Assembly: GCA_940671915.1 (NCBI GenBank) | Contig: CALNVZ010003426.1 | Location: 47,822,168-47,886,167, forward strand | Direction of reading: 5' to 3' | Source of the DNA: Paracentrotus lividus | Taxonomy: Eukaryota > Echinodermata > Echinoidea > Camarodonta > Echinidae | DNA: 64,000 bases | Shown: positions 1 to 13,096 of the stretch, in pieces | How positions within the stretch are numbered: position 1 is the first letter of the stretch | Layout of the letters: each line of letters begins with the position of its first letter | The notes under the pieces: generated by a model | What the model saw: only the letters and a program-made list of their open reading frames with translations | Database searches by the model: none | What the model was told of the DNA's origin: nothing | Position numbers and translations under genes: made by a program

Positions 1-310
1 CAATCACACCCCCCACATTCGAGACCGTCTACGCCAACTGGCATGCAATGCCATGTTGTCATCATTCAAAGACATCAAATTCCGCCCTCGTCTGTGTTTT
101 CCTCTGACCATAATTTGCATTATAGGATAAATCATCAAGACATTTCAATGTATTTGAATACACGTTACATTTATTTTTGCATTTTCCTAGGGGCATCAAA
201 TCACCTAAATCGTACATGTATGGCGCCAATTTCAAACTAACATTAGGGGGCGCCAATGATTAGTTGGCGCCAAATTGAGATTCAACTTAGGGGCGCCAAA
301 TTATTCTTAA
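1..310. repeat. GGCGCCAAA-type degenerate tandem repeat
   Basis: From about 190 to 310 the sequence repeats an aggggcgccaaattgac-like unit of about 20-25 bp. The same unit forms longer arrays near 27.1 and 36.1 kb. The first 190 bases show nothing recognisable. The array is cut at 310 by a TTAA-flanked element. Confidence 0.55.
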
Positions 311-1075
311 CCCTAATCAGACTGGTGGGGGGGGGCCATCATGGCCCCCCCCCTCGACATTTTTCCGCGACCACTCCGCCGCACGAAATTTCTGACGCGC
401 CGCTTGCTGACTTTTTACTTTCAAGTCTCGCGCATCTTTTGAAACCATTTCGCAAAAAATCGGTCGTATCGTTACGACGCTGCACGATTTTCAAAAATAT
501 CCGTCAGACCGAAAATGGCTCAAAACGTGATTTTGTGTACAAAGTCAATGCAAATTGAATTTCTTCACCTAATTCATAAAAGATATGATTATTTTCACTT
601 TCATTGGCTGAAATCAATTGATTTTGCATATTTATGCTTAAAAATGGTTCTTAAAATGATTTTTGCGTAAAAAAAAAGAAAAACAAAAGGTCGAAAAAAC
701 AAAGAAAATACATAAGAATTCATAAAACAATAAAAATACATAAGAAATAATTTTAAACAAGATTTTTTCTAGTTACAATTGTAGGAATGCTATAAGGAAT
801 AATAATAACACAAAATTAGTCTTAGGAGCTTTAATTTTTTCAATTAGAGCAAAAAGATTGATTTCATGCATAAATTAGCATAATTAATTCATATAAAAAA
901 AAATCATATTATTTGGAAAAATTAACAAGCGCAGTCTTGTAGATTACATGGCTCACTACCATCGTGCAAAATTTCGGCGCGGTCGCGCGACGGCGGCCGA
1001 GATCTTAAGGGGCGCCATCATAGGCCCCCCCCCCCCAGTCTTGACAGCTACCAAAACACCCCAGTCTGATTAGGG
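311..1075. mobile_element. piggyBac-like non-autonomous element (MITE), 765 bp
   Basis: The element begins CCCTAATCAGACTGG and ends with the inverted copy CCAGTCTGATTAGGG. TTAA target duplications flank it at 307-310 and 1076-1079. TTAA targets and CCCT termini are the hallmark of piggyBac elements. No transposase is encoded; the interior is AT-rich with homopolymers. Subterminal G/C runs near 328-355 and 1010-1040 are also inverted. Confidence 0.75.
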
Positions 1076-1079
1076 TTAA

Positions 1080-2750
1080 ACTTAGGGAGGGAAGTAGAAG
1101 GATAGATAGGCAGCTAGATAGATAGATAGATATTCATCTCTCTTTCATAATCATGTAAAATTACTGGGCAACATACGGTCTTTAAATTATCATGATTATG
1201 GAGGCCAAATTGATCCTAAACTTCAGGTCTCTATTACATAGAGCAAAATTTTCGATCGCGCTTCGCGCTCGCTTCATTTTCCAAAGAGTTATTACATTGT
1301 GTTCCTGAGGAATGCATAAAATGTCACGTTTTCAGAGATCATTCCGATACATCAAATTTCTGCTCGCGATTCACGCTCGCCTATTTTTTCTTTCTTGTAA
1401 CCAGATTATGAGGATTCTGAACAACAAAACATCAATATACATTTGTTTGATTTCACATTACTTGATGGACAAATTTCACATGATTTTATATGGCTTGCTT
1501 TCAAATCGTTTTGATGGACAAATTACAGCTCCCGCTCATATGATATTCTGATGAAGAGCTAAACAAAATTGATACCCCTAATTGCTTAGAATTCTTTGCT
1601 TTCTGATCGTAAAGTAGAGGGGAGAAAAAATCTGATCGCGCTTCGCGCTCGTATTTAGAAATATTCGTATTTTCATCTATAGCGGTAATACCTCATATAC
1701 CTAGAAATTCTTTTCCATGAACTCACCATTGGCAAGTATTTAAAATTAAAAAAAAATAATAATAAAAAAAAAAAAAATCAAATAAATTATTATTCAACAT
1801 ACATACATATTTTGAAAAGTACACAGGGGCGCCAAATTCACGTCGGGCCCCCCGGGGTGCGAAATCCTGGATACGCGCCTGAGACTGACGAGCTTTTGAG
1901 CTGGACTAGCGTTACAGCTAGTCGGTCATGGTGTGAAAGATAGTCCGTCGCGCTTTTCTGCCGCGATGTTCTTGCTGCTGTCTTGACAGACTAGCATGAC
2001 GTACGAGGTTAATATGGCTTCACCAGCTTGTCAGAGACGTCAAATCTGAAATATTAGAAGACATTATAAAGATACGATTAAAACATGCATTTTGTCACAA
2101 GAATCTGAGCACCAAAAAAAAAAAAAAAAATATTATGATGATATAAATCAGAAGACAGGAATTAATACAGGAGGCACAATTAGTTGACATTATGGCAATT
2201 ATCAAATAATGGGGGCACGGGGCCCAGGGGTCGCCGCCATGGCTTGCATCATCATGACTTTTTGTTGTAGGCCTACCTGCTTTTGCATTTTCGGCGTATA
2301 CACTTGTCCTTGAGAGCCACCTCAGAATCCCAAAGTCGTGCCTCTAATCCAATATTCTTTTCTTTCAGATACAAGTAATCTAAAAGAAAAGTGGCTCCTA
2401 TATTTATTATTAGAAGTAAATTTCAATTTTCATAATATAATGTGATTGTTACTATGGTTGTAAATACACACAATTTATAAATTGATTTGGCAAGACATAA
2501 TTTCGCGTTGGTGATTATAGCATTAATCTATGTGAAAAAAATAACGCTATCTGTGAACTGAAGCATAAGGAATTAAAAAAGAATACTCACACATTCATTT
2601 CACAGGAAGGAAATCGCCATTATAATCAAAATCTTAAGCTTTACGGGGTATATTAAGTGTGCGTCTGTACAGTTTGCTCATTAAATGGAATTCACATACA
2701 GATAATGCAACTAATAGTGATGGCCTTTTCGCAATGCGCATGTTATTCAA
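1080..2750. other. Gene-free repetitive DNA
   Basis: There is no coding signal. It contains GATA-rich microsatellite near 1105-1130, three copies or near-copies of a gcgcttcgcgctcg motif (about 1257, 1368 and 1637), a GGCGCC fragment near 1826, and near 1885-1950 a palindromic gactagc/gctagtc repeat of the family seen at 9.0 and 20.4 kb. Confidence 0.5.
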
Positions 2751-4037
2751 TAAATTGTACCACCCTCTATTCACTGCTGTTGCTAAGCCGGGAATTCACA
2801 AGCAATCTATAAGAATAGACGGTTCATGGGTTCTATAGTAACGAAGTATTCAATTAGCCTGTAATTAAAGAATGGAACAATATTTCTAACCTACTCGTAA
2901 ATGGCATACTTGTCACGATAGATGTTTGTCTCGTAAGCTTTCAGATTGTCAAGCCAAAACAACATTTGTTTCAGAATGTATCAACTTGATTATGCTCGGA
3001 AACAGAATACATAAAGAAGGTACATTGAAACGACATTGCAACTATTTATATCAAAAGCTAGTCAGTCAGTCTCAGATTGTCAAGCCAAAACAACCTTTTA
3101 GTGCGGTTTGTTATGTCATCTCGTGCAATATGATTGCCAAAATTGATTTTTCGATTGTTTTGGCTTCTATAGGGTCATACTAAGCAAAAACCGTCAGGGG
3201 TCAAATTTTCAGACCCCTCCTTCATTTCCTGGGGAGTAGTTTGGGGGCGCCATATTGGCCCAATAGGTAAAATAAGTGTCTTCCTCCCTAATTCAAATTG
3301 TTTTCACCATTTTTTGCGCAAAGTTGTCAAAGATGAGAGAGATATTCATACTAAGTAATGTACCATAATTAACATTTAACCCCCTTCCTGTTTAGGGGTC
3401 CCAATTTGCAAAAGAATGGTAAAAATAAAGGGTGAAAATATAAAATCCAGACAAATGTGGACGTTTTTCTCTCTCTTTTGTATTAGAATGTCAGAATAAT
3501 GGGTTGAAATGATATTATATAATGGAATAAATAAGGAACAAACATCACATTGAGTTTACTTGGCTATTCTATTGTTTAAATGTAAAAATCTACCCAAAAT
3601 TTGTCTTAAATCAGATATATTATGACAGTTCAACACAAGATGGCGCCAAACACATCTTGATAATTTTTCAGACTACTTAAATATCAAATTTTGGACACTA
3701 TAAAGGCATTAATAATTCAAAATATTGGAATATCTTGAAATGTAATAATTTAACAAACAAGTTTACGAAAAATTGTAATTTTTCTTTTGTTAAGAATGGT
3801 TTTACCACCCACTCACAGCCCACTAAAAATAGCAGATTAAAAGTTTTTATTTTTTCTTTTTCTTTACAAATAGTTTTGCTGCCCACTGCCCAACTGCATG
3901 AATTAAAAGTAATAACGAAAAAAAAACAAAAATGAAGTTGTGATATCATCGTTTACCAACGCTTGACACATAACACAATCTCTATCTATATAAATTATTT
4001 TACAAAATACGAGAATACATTTTCCGAGTTATGAAAA

Positions 4038-4039
<2 letters not shown>

Positions 4040-4068
<29 letters not shown>
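4040..4068. repeat. (GA)n microsatellite
   Basis: An uninterrupted run of GA dinucleotides about 29 bp long. Confidence 0.95.
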
Positions 4069-4499
4069 ACAGGGAAACCTACATATTTTGTGCTTACCGT
4101 CATGACCGTGATAACAGGGAAAATAAATGAGGCTACCAATTAATATTGTTTGCTCTAATTGGAAAATCTTTCCTTGTCCGTCCCGATATTAGCAGGAATA
4201 CATGGCAAATTTTTAGCCCTTGTAACAGAAGCACTTATTACATTGTAAAGATTTAGAGGGAAGGGTATCCTAAACGAATAGGAAAAGGGGTTGGTTACTT
4301 GTAATGCCTAAAAATGTATAAAGCTGCATGCAAAGAGTTGTATATATTTATATAATTGAATTAACAGGTAGGTTTTTTCTTCCCGTTGTACTTCTGCAAA
4401 TGCTTTTAAACTAAGATAATGCGAGCGCGAAGCGCGAGCTAGAATTTTGAGCTCCATAGGAACGAATCTTGCATTTGAAGGAACCTTCCCTTATACAAA

Positions 4500-6190
4500 T
4501 TTTCATACGTTTTGTACAAGCTTGTTTAACTAGCTTGCGACTAGCTAGTTTCATTCCAAATATGTAAATGAGTTGCACGCTTGCTTGCTCAAACTAGCTT
4601 GCAGCAAGCTATAGAACTAGCTCAGTGACTAGCTTGTTTTGGAACAAAACCAGCTTGACACTAGCTAGTAAGATAAGCTTGTAACAACCTAATTTAGCAA
4701 GCGTGCAGCTCATTTACATATTTGGAACGAAACTAGCTAGTTAAACAAGCTTGTTGCAACACTAGCTAGCGACAAGCTTGTAATTGAGCAAGCTAGTATA
4801 AGCATATAAGCTTGTGGAAGCTAGTTCAGCAAGCATGCAGCTTGCCAAAAACAAGCTAGTTCAAGAAAAACCAGCTTCCCACGAGCTATTTGAAACAAGC
4901 TTGCTGCAAGCTAGTATATGCAGCTTCATTGTATAGCTTCCCAATGTCTCGTCTGCCATACTTTATATTAATTTTGTGTTGGTTCTCCCATACACTTGTA
5001 TTTGAGTCAATGTACTTTTTTTCCTGGTTAGTTATTCTTGAATTCCTGTTTAATTACATGTAATTGAAATATATTATTGAAATTCTCTGCATGTTGTTTA
5101 TTGATCAATCGTAACATTTAGGAAAAATTTTAAATTGAATCAAATTATCAGAAATGGAGTAAATTACTTTTAAATCAAATAGATTGTACAAAAGTACTAA
5201 ATTGCACACACCCTGTGTTTTGTATGCAAATTACCTAATTTGCACTTATAGCTTTTTGTACAGCTTGCAACTAACTTATTTACAAGCTTGTCACTTTTTC
5301 TCTAACTATCTTGCAAATTTTCTGGGAAGCTTAATTGTCACTAGCTAGCCGCTCTCCTGTTTTCGGCAAGCTAGTCACAAGCTAGTCATAGGAGGGTTCA
5401 ATATTGGCACGTTTATACACCCAACTTGCAAATTTTCCTGCAAGCTAGTCACAAGTTAGTAATGGGAGAGTTCAAATAGTGGCAGTTTCTAACCAACTTG
5501 CAAATTTTCATGCAAGCTAGTAGTGGGAGGGTACAAATAGTGGCAGTTTACAACTAACTTGCAAATTTTCCTGCAAGCTAGTAATGAGAGGGTTCAAATA
5601 GTGGCAGTTTATAACTAACTTGCAAATCTTCCTGCAAGCTAGTCACAAGCTTGTAATGGGAGGGTTCAAATAGTGGCAGTTTATAAATTTACACACCTTC
5701 CTCCAAGCTAGCTAGTTGCAAGCTAGTTGCAGGAGGGTAATGATTGAAACTAACTTGAAAAATTTATGACAAGCTTGTCACTATCTAGACCTCTTATGCA
5801 AACTAGCTTGTTTTCCTGCAAGCTAGTGCACTAGCTAGTCACAGGAGAGTAAAAATATTGGCACGCTTGCAACTACCTTGAACATTTTATGATAAGCTTG
5901 TCACTATCTAGCCCTCTTATGCAAACTAGCTTGCTTTTCTGCAAGCTAGTGCACTAGCTAGTCATAGGAAAGTAAAAATATTGGCACGCTTGCAACTAAC
6001 TTGAAAAAAATCCTGCAAGCTAGTCGCAAGCTAGTCAGTCTCTGTAGTAAGCTAGTTTCAAGATGGTTATTATGTTGTAAGCTAGTTTTAAGGTGGCAGC
6101 TAGATTGCAGCACGCTTATTTTCTGAAAAACACGCTTAATAAGATTGTGACAAGCTCGAAACTAGCTTGCGACAAGCTTATTTTTGTATA
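4500..6190. repeat. AAGCTAGT-rich minisatellite field
   Basis: The motif acaagctagt and its inverse actagcttgt recur dozens of times. Between about 5330 and 5720 a unit of about 70-80 bp (aacttgcaaattttcctgca, then caagctagt, then gggagggttcaaatagtggc) is repeated in tandem. Between about 5770 and 6005 a unit of about 120 bp is repeated twice. The field lies inside the 5.5-kb TIR element. Confidence 0.8.
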
Positions 6191-6795
6191 AGGGTTATTA
6201 CCAAATTGTACATCATAAATGGCATAATAAATTCATGTAAAGGTAAAACAGTTTAAGGGCAGTCAATGGAACCCCATCTCAGAAATGAATCAATCCATAC
6301 TTCCAATGCTACCCATTTTAATCTAAACTTTTGTTCCATCAGTTCGTATGAAATGGCTCCTGAAAACAAATTCATCAGGAGAGCAGGCCATACCAACTTG
6401 GACCAAACAAAATGGGGGGGGGGGGGTGGCAGGTGGTCTTACATTTCTACGAGCGTATTTTTTCTTACGTGATTTAAACCCCAATCAAAAATACTTTATG
6501 CGTTATTTATTAATTCAGGTAAGTTGTGAGTAAAATTGGTGCGAAAGTCAATTTGACCCACCTGTGCCTTAGAAGGAATAATGTCCCGTATCTTAAGACT
6601 TTACCTTGTGTATTTCCTAGGGGACCCGAGTTTTAATAAAAAATAACAGTTGGAAACATCTATTCTACTCGAGCAGTGGGGCAAAAAAATTGATTAGTAA
6701 TCATGACTATCATCTTGTGCGCATGCCCCTTAGCCCCCTTGACCATGTGCTAAACCTTGAAAGAGGTAAATCGATTGTGGAAGCCATGAGGAGCA

Positions 6796-7330
6796 TTGGC
6801 GGAGATACAGGGGGACGGGGGGGGGCGGGGGTGTCCCCTCCCCTCGATTTTTTTTTCTGGGATCGTCACCCTACCCCCCCCGTCGATTTTGATAATAATA
6901 TAGTTTCGATTTATATAGTCGCCTAATATGACAAATTTCATCTCTAAGCGCTTTACAATTAACATTTTTTTGTCAAGTGATCAGCTAATGAAGCTAGTGA
7001 AGAAGCAAAATTTATGTCAAATACAATGCTAAATGTTATTATAGGGCACAATTTCGCAAACAAAACACAAGACAATGATTAAATGAAATGCATTTACCTC
7101 AAGTCGCTATATTTGTATTCATGGAATATATTTTTTTGTTATAATGCTTTATTCTTTAAATTGTCATAAGTGTCTGCATAATTTGAAAAGTAGGTCATTC
7201 TATTTCGAATTTTGGATATACAAATATATCTTTGGGACGCTTTATTCCGCTTGAGTGTATTATCAATTCCCTTTCCGGGATTTCCGTCCCATCACCCCCC
7301 CCCCCCCCCGCCCCCAGTCGTGACATAAAA
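6796..7330. repeat. Interspersed repeat also present at 50.3-51.6 kb
   Basis: It has a G-run, a cctcgattttttttt stretch, a gtaggtcattctatttcga block near 7190 and a C-run ending cagtcgtgaca. The same landmarks, in the same order, occur at 50330-51560. Confidence 0.6.
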
Positions 7331-8984
7331 TCACTGCCCTTGATGAGGAGTATAATATGAAGCAGCTTTTTCCTTGGTTGATGGTGAAGATGAAGATCGA
7401 CTTGATAGGCATTGTGAGCTTAATGCTTCTTATATATGGTATAGTGGATGCAGTAGCTCTCTAGTGTCGAGTCTTGTCTCTCGATTTATAATGACACTGG
7501 ATACAATTATGAATATTATGTCCCCCAAAAAACCTAAGCAATATAATACTGGAGAATAATTATAAACAAAAGGTAAAGATAAAATTCATAAGTGAAAAAC
7601 ACAAGAATAGAAATAGAAATAGACATTGATAATGCTCCATTTGATTATACCCAATTGAGGCATTTCAGATCATTATTTCTTGTTATAAAATTTAGGCCTA
7701 AAATGTTAAAACTTTTTATTTTTGATAATAATAACCAATTATCGCTATTTCATGCAAAAACTAAATACTCTATTAACAAACAAAACAAATGAAACGAACA
7801 ATTTCTTGCTTTATTAGAATATTATGGCGAAGTCTCCTATTAGATAGATCTCTGAAGTGCATGTAAAATTTCATCGCAATCTGATGTTCTGGGACATATG
7901 AAGAGCATTGCTTAGCTTCAATAAATGTAGGGGGTCAATGTGAAAGTAACGAACGAGAATGCATGATAACCATGTGAAAAGTATTATATATCAAATTTAT
8001 CTTGTTTCTGATCCATTCATGCCATTAGAGTGCCCAGAACATGATATTAAATAGAATTTTTCAATTATTTTTTTTTTAGTGTGTTTGGCGCCATCTGGTG
8101 TTCGCGTAAGATTTTAGGGATAATTAGGGTATTTTTTACATTAAAAAAGCTAAAAATTGCCGTTTTGATGATGTATGATACGTGCACTTAAACTCTTCCA
8201 CTATATGATACCAAATAATACCTTATAATTTGTCAATTTTAGCCAGAATTAATGAAGATAGACGAATTTCTTAACATTTTCAATTTTTAAATGTTTTTTA
8301 TGTGTAATTCTTCACAAATTGGGCCTCATATGGTAAGAAAAATTCAACTTTTAAGATGGAATGCGACTGAAAATGAACTACTACGACATGTCTGGTAACT
8401 TTAGATGAAAAAAGATATTTCAAAATTGATTTGAGGAGGACTGCACCCAATTTTCAATATGGCGCCCCCTAAAGGGCCCCCAGAAATTTAAGGAGGGGTC
8501 TGAAAATTTGACCACCTTCAATTTCTAATACTTGGACTCAAAAATGCCAAAAAATGAAATTTGGCGTTGATATTGCACGGGAGATGTTTTTGTGACATAC
8601 CGTACCGCACTATTTGTTTGAGAATGTTGATTGTATCCAACTTCTATTCACTGTTGTTGCTAAGCCGGGCATTCACCAGCAATCTGTAAGAAAATACCGG
8701 GTTCTTGAGTTCTATAGTAACAAGGTATTCAATTAGTCTGTAACTGAAGATTGGAGAACAATTTTTGGAATCTACCGGTACTCGTCAATTGCATACTTGT
8801 CATGATACATGTTTGTCTCGTAAGCTTTCAGATTGTCAACCCAAAACAACCTTTGTTTCAGAATGTATCAAATTGATTATGCTCGGAAACAGAATAAATA
8901 GAGAAGGTACATTTGAAACGACATTGCAACTATTTGTATCAAAAGCTAGTCAGTCATTTTAATGGCTAAACTGGGTCCACCCAG

Positions 8985-9200
8985 CTTTTTTTATCGTCCT
9001 AGTCGGTCCCGTCGATGGACTAGCATCAAGCTTGACGGACGAGCTTTAAAGCTCGTCCGTCAAGTTGAGAGATGTAGATTCAGTTGTATGCTAGTCCGTC
9101 TCGACGGACTAACATGACAGACTAGCTTTAAAACTAGTCTGTCTTGACCGACTAGCTTTAAAGCTAGTCGGTCCATTGACGGACGACGTTAGGTTTTCAG
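8985..9200. repeat. Cluster of four palindromes with TTTAAA-type cores
   Basis: A 34-bp perfect palindrome lies at 9031-9064 and a 28-bp perfect palindrome at 9146-9173. Near-perfect ones lie at 9092-9111 and 9116-9143. All are built from gac(g/c)ga(c)tagc. The block ends ttaggttttcagtgt, and the inverse of that string starts a similar block at about 20343. Confidence 0.75.
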
Positions 9201-10270
9201 TGTAATCATGCGAAAATAAATCGATTTCATCCAATTAAAGTGAAAGTAATCATATATTTATTAATAACTTGGAAAAAACTCCATTTACCTTGACTTTGTA
9301 CACATGTAGCGTCCTTAACAATTAAAATGTAACGTCCGTAACAACTGAGTATATGAATATAAAAAAGGCCCAAGTCCATAGGAGGTCATTTCGAGAAAAT
9401 CGAAAAAACTGAATATTTTTTAGATTTGGGCAATTAAAGTATATTTGGCCAAAATACATCAGAGAACATCATGAAACAAATTTAAGTGTACATTTTTTAG
9501 GAACATTAATATTCACGTTACTTGTGGGCGGGGCCTTTTGTCTGGTGGACTTCGGTCATTTTTAGAATCATATGAACTTGGGTCATTCTTACATTCATAT
9601 ACATGGTAGACTTCTGTAGTACTGAATGTAGCTGATGTATTTGTGGATGAGCAAGCGGTCGTGGGTGTGGGCGTGTGGGTGTGGATGTTAAATGTGAGGA
9701 ACTGTGTATGTGTTGCAAATACTAAAAAAAAAAAAACAGAATTTGCAAAACGACGCATTATTCATGTTTTACAGTTTCCTCGTCCCTCGTCCATGACACA
9801 AAAAGAAGTCTTAAGCACTCAAACAACAGTTCAAAAATGGGGGGGGGGGGGTGGGTATGGCCCCTCCCTTTTATTTTTTAAAATTAAATAGAAAAACAAG
9901 AAATACAGAGGGCGTCCCCACCTTAAGCTCAGGTTGGGGGTGTAAATGAAGTGAGAACTGTTCCTTAGCAAGGACCTTTATTTCATGCTTGCCAGAGATT
10001 TTGGGTTAAAATGCTTTTGTAAATGGGCAGAATTTTTTAACTTTATTGCTGGCCAGTGAATTTTGGGGGAAAATTCTCAAAAAAGTAAACTTTATTTGTG
10101 TTGTGAGCGAATTTTGTAAGAAAACATCACTCCTGAATCCGTCCCTGCATGCCCCACATCCACACACGGACATCAGCATGGGAATATTTTTTCTTCTATC
10201 TTTGAGGAGCTATTTTTTTTAAAATATTGACTCACACCCACCCAAACACCCCTTACACACCCTCTGACAC

Positions 10271-10749
10271 ACACACACACAGGGGTACACACGAGTAAAT
10301 GATATGCACGCAAGGTTTTTTGGGAAGGCGTACTAAAGATGAGGTCATTTTTATTGATGGAAAATGGTCATATCAAATCATTTAATGGTTTTATGTTGCC
10401 GTTTAATGAAAAAATATGTGCTGTAAGTCCTACTCTTTCATAATTTACCATTTAGTTAAAGATTGGGCACTTTGGCGTATTTTTTAGGAATCTTTTTCGC
10501 AATTTTGTACATCTACTAAATCACGCGTACAAAAGTCGTCTCTTTTGTCATAGTCCTCGCTCAAGGATTCTTTGATTTTTGTTTGAGCTGACAAATTTTC
10601 TATAAGTCCTTAAGTACGAGTCCTTTAAATTTTAACTTTGCTGTGATAATTAAAACGATTTCCATCGACAGAATTTGGAAGTCTGTTTTTTGAAAGAGCG
10701 TATAATTTAACACGTGAGCCTATGGGCGTCTATTTACTCGTGTGCTCCC
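10271..10749. mobile_element. Short TIR element, copy 1
   Basis: It begins ggggtacacacgagtaaat and ends with the inverted form atttactcgtgtgctccc. About 475 bp, without coding capacity. It matches 11413-11876 almost base for base apart from small indels. Confidence 0.7.
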
Positions 10750-11412
10750 TTTAGCGGAGCTAGATTAACGTTGTAAGGGGGGTGTCTTCTGTCCTCTGAA
10801 TCGTCAAACTTACTCGGCAATGCTCGGAGAGCGTTTTATACGACTAGAACTCGGACAGTTTGGTACACTCATGAATTTAAATAATCATTTTCGGTGCTTT
10901 CGTATATCAACGCGTCAAATAAGACAAATAAGAACTTTAGCTCTGTATAACCTCTGCCTCGTTATTTTTTTATTTATGTGAGCGTCGACGTGAACAAAAT
11001 AAAGAGGCAAGCACTGGGGGGGGGGCGTTTTGTATTCAGTTCCACATTGCCGCTTTAATGGGGGTGGGGTGGGGGCTACGGTAATAAGATAGACAGAAGG
11101 GGGGAGGGGTCCTCTTATACTAGATAAAATGACACTGATTTTGATCGACTGCCTGTAAAACTAATAACTAGCTTGCCAGTTTCGGCATCCTTTGGAACCC
11201 GGGATCGCGCCCCGGAACCCCAAGTATTATTTTTCAACAAGATTGCTGTTATTGCGGCGTGTTATTGGGGTCGGCACGGGGTCTGTTTTTCAACTCCTGT
11301 TGCAAATTCTTGGCTTATACAAGAATGCTTGGTATCAGTTTTATTCAGTTGATCAAACTCTTTACATTAAAAACACAAAAAATACAATATTTTTTAATAT
11401 GACCCACATATA

Positions 11413-11876
11413 GGGTACACACGAGTAAATGATATGCACGCAAGGTTTTTTTGGAAAGGCGTACTAAAGATGAGGTCATTTTTATTGATGGAAAATGGTC
11501 ATATAAATCATTTTATGGTTTTATGTTGCTGTTTAATGAAAATATGTGCTATAAGTCCTACTCTTTCATAATTTACCATTTAGTTGAAGATTGGGCACTT
11601 TGGCGTATTTTTTAGGAATCTTTTTCGCAATTTGTACATCTACTAAATAACGCGTACAAAAGTCGTCTCTTTTGTCATAGTCTCGCTCAAGGATTCTTGA
11701 TTTTTGTTTGAGCTGACAAAAATTTTCTATAAGTCCTTAACTAACGAGTGCTTTAAATTTTAACTTTGCTGTGATAATTAAAACGATTTCCATCGACAGA
11801 ATTTTTGGAATGTCTGTTTTTGAAGAGCGTTAATTTAACACGTGAGCCTATGGGCGTCTATTTACTCGTGTGCCCC
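11413..11876. mobile_element. Short TIR element, copy 2
   Basis: Same termini and interior as 10271-10749 and in the same orientation, about 1.1 kb downstream. It is shorter through scattered 1-3 bp indels. Confidence 0.7.
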
Positions 11877-12425
11877 CACAAGGTATTATAATACCCAAAT
11901 AACACAATCTGTAATGAGAGAGGGCGCTTTGATATGAATGTAAGAAAAGCCCAAGTCCTGGACTTGGGCTTTTCTTATATTCATACCAGATATAAGGCAT
12001 TTCTGAGATGATTTCAGATTCATCATTTATACACAAGATGAGTCATTGTATAAAGAACAATTTCCCATATTTAACTCAATTTCGCCAAAAATTGGACTTG
12101 GGCCTTTTTTTATATATTCATATAGGGTACATGCAGGTAATATGGGCCCCCTAAGCTCATTTGCTTAATTTGCATAAAATTACGAAATGACACACAGTCT
12201 AATCTTTGTTTATATGAATCAATAACTACTGCTCTAACTTTTATTGTGAAGAAAAACAATTATCACCAACCCCCCTGTCTGCAATATTCAAATGTTGACG
12301 TCATTACCAAAGTGCCCACATTACCTGCATGTGCAGGTTATATGGGCACATGTATTCAATGTATGTTTAAAAAACTACAATGACTCTACCATATCTGGAA
12401 TTTGCTTAAAATGTTTAAAGTCATT

Positions 12426-13096
12426 GGCCCATATTCTGATAGCAGTAAAAGTTAACCCTGGGCTGAAGTTAACCTTGGGTTAACTAAACCACACTTAATC
12501 CACACCTCTGGTTTAAGTCCTATTGGTATTCTGATAGCCTAGTTTAACAAAAGTTTAGAGCTCATCTCCTCAGAATTCCCAGGTCAGGATCTTGCGTAGA
12601 GTGCAACGCAGCTAATGCAACAATGCAATACGCGTATTGCCAATCGTGCGCAACGCACTGGTCGAAGGGTGAGGCAGGTTTGATTGATTGATTGATTTTT
12701 TATTTTATTTTTGTCATGTAATGCATACATTTTCTATTGAGGATTGGACGTGTTTTTAACATGAGAGAGTAATCAATCTGGATTTTTTTTCGTTTTTATA
12801 TGGTTTTAATAATCCTCCCCAGCCCCCTTATCACAAAAATTAGCTTTAAATTTTTAGATTTGAGGTGCAAATGGCTGTAGTAACGACGATGCACAGGATT
12901 TAAGCCAGACTTAAACTACCCCCTGCATGGGTAGTTTAAATTTTGGAGGATTTATTACCATACTGAACCCTGGGTTAAGCTAAACTTTGCTATCAGAATA
13001 TGAAAATTTAACCAAGGGTTAAATTGAGGAGTTAGACTAGAGTTAAACTACCCTTAACCCTGGGTTAAGCTAAACCAGGCTATCAGAATATGGGCC
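12426..13096. mobile_element. TIR element inserted in the MITE, 671 bp
   Basis: It has perfect 18-bp inverted ends GGCCCATATTCTGATAGC and an ATT target duplication (12423-12425, 13097-13099). The empty site is visible in the copy near 38668. The interior repeats a gttaaccctgggtta-like motif. A 3-bp duplication and GGCCC termini fit a PIF/Harbinger-type MITE. Confidence 0.8.

Larger units (their letters stand above)
3101..8610. mobile_element. 5.5-kb TIR element with TA target duplication
   Basis: The ends are inverted copies beginning GTGCGGT. Similarity extends about 150 bp inward: TGTCA, the gcaatat block and the gaccc(c)tcc / ggaggggtc blocks near 3216 and 8492 match in reverse complement. 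TA dinucleotides flank both ends (3099-3100, 8611-8612). The interior holds an AAGCTAGT minisatellite and other repeats, and no intact transposase was seen, so it looks non-autonomous. Confidence 0.68.
2755..8960 (+). repeat. Direct repeat pair of about 310 bp (2755-3070 and 8638-8955)
   Basis: Both copies read attcactg(c/t)tgttgctaagccgg and continue collinearly through tttgtctcgtaagctttcagattgtcaa to aaaagctagtcagtca. They lie in the same orientation on either side of the TA-flanked element at 3101-8610. Without the element they would be a tandem dimer. Confidence 0.7.
9351..12122. mobile_element. Possible composite element with TATGAATATA...GGCCCAAGTCC ends
   Basis: The left end near 9352 (tatgaatataaaaaaggccc) recurs inverted at about 12092-12122. 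A head-to-head pair of the same ends sits inside at 11933-11985. The interior carries two direct copies of a smaller element. The outer boundary is inferred, not confirmed by an empty site. Confidence 0.45.
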
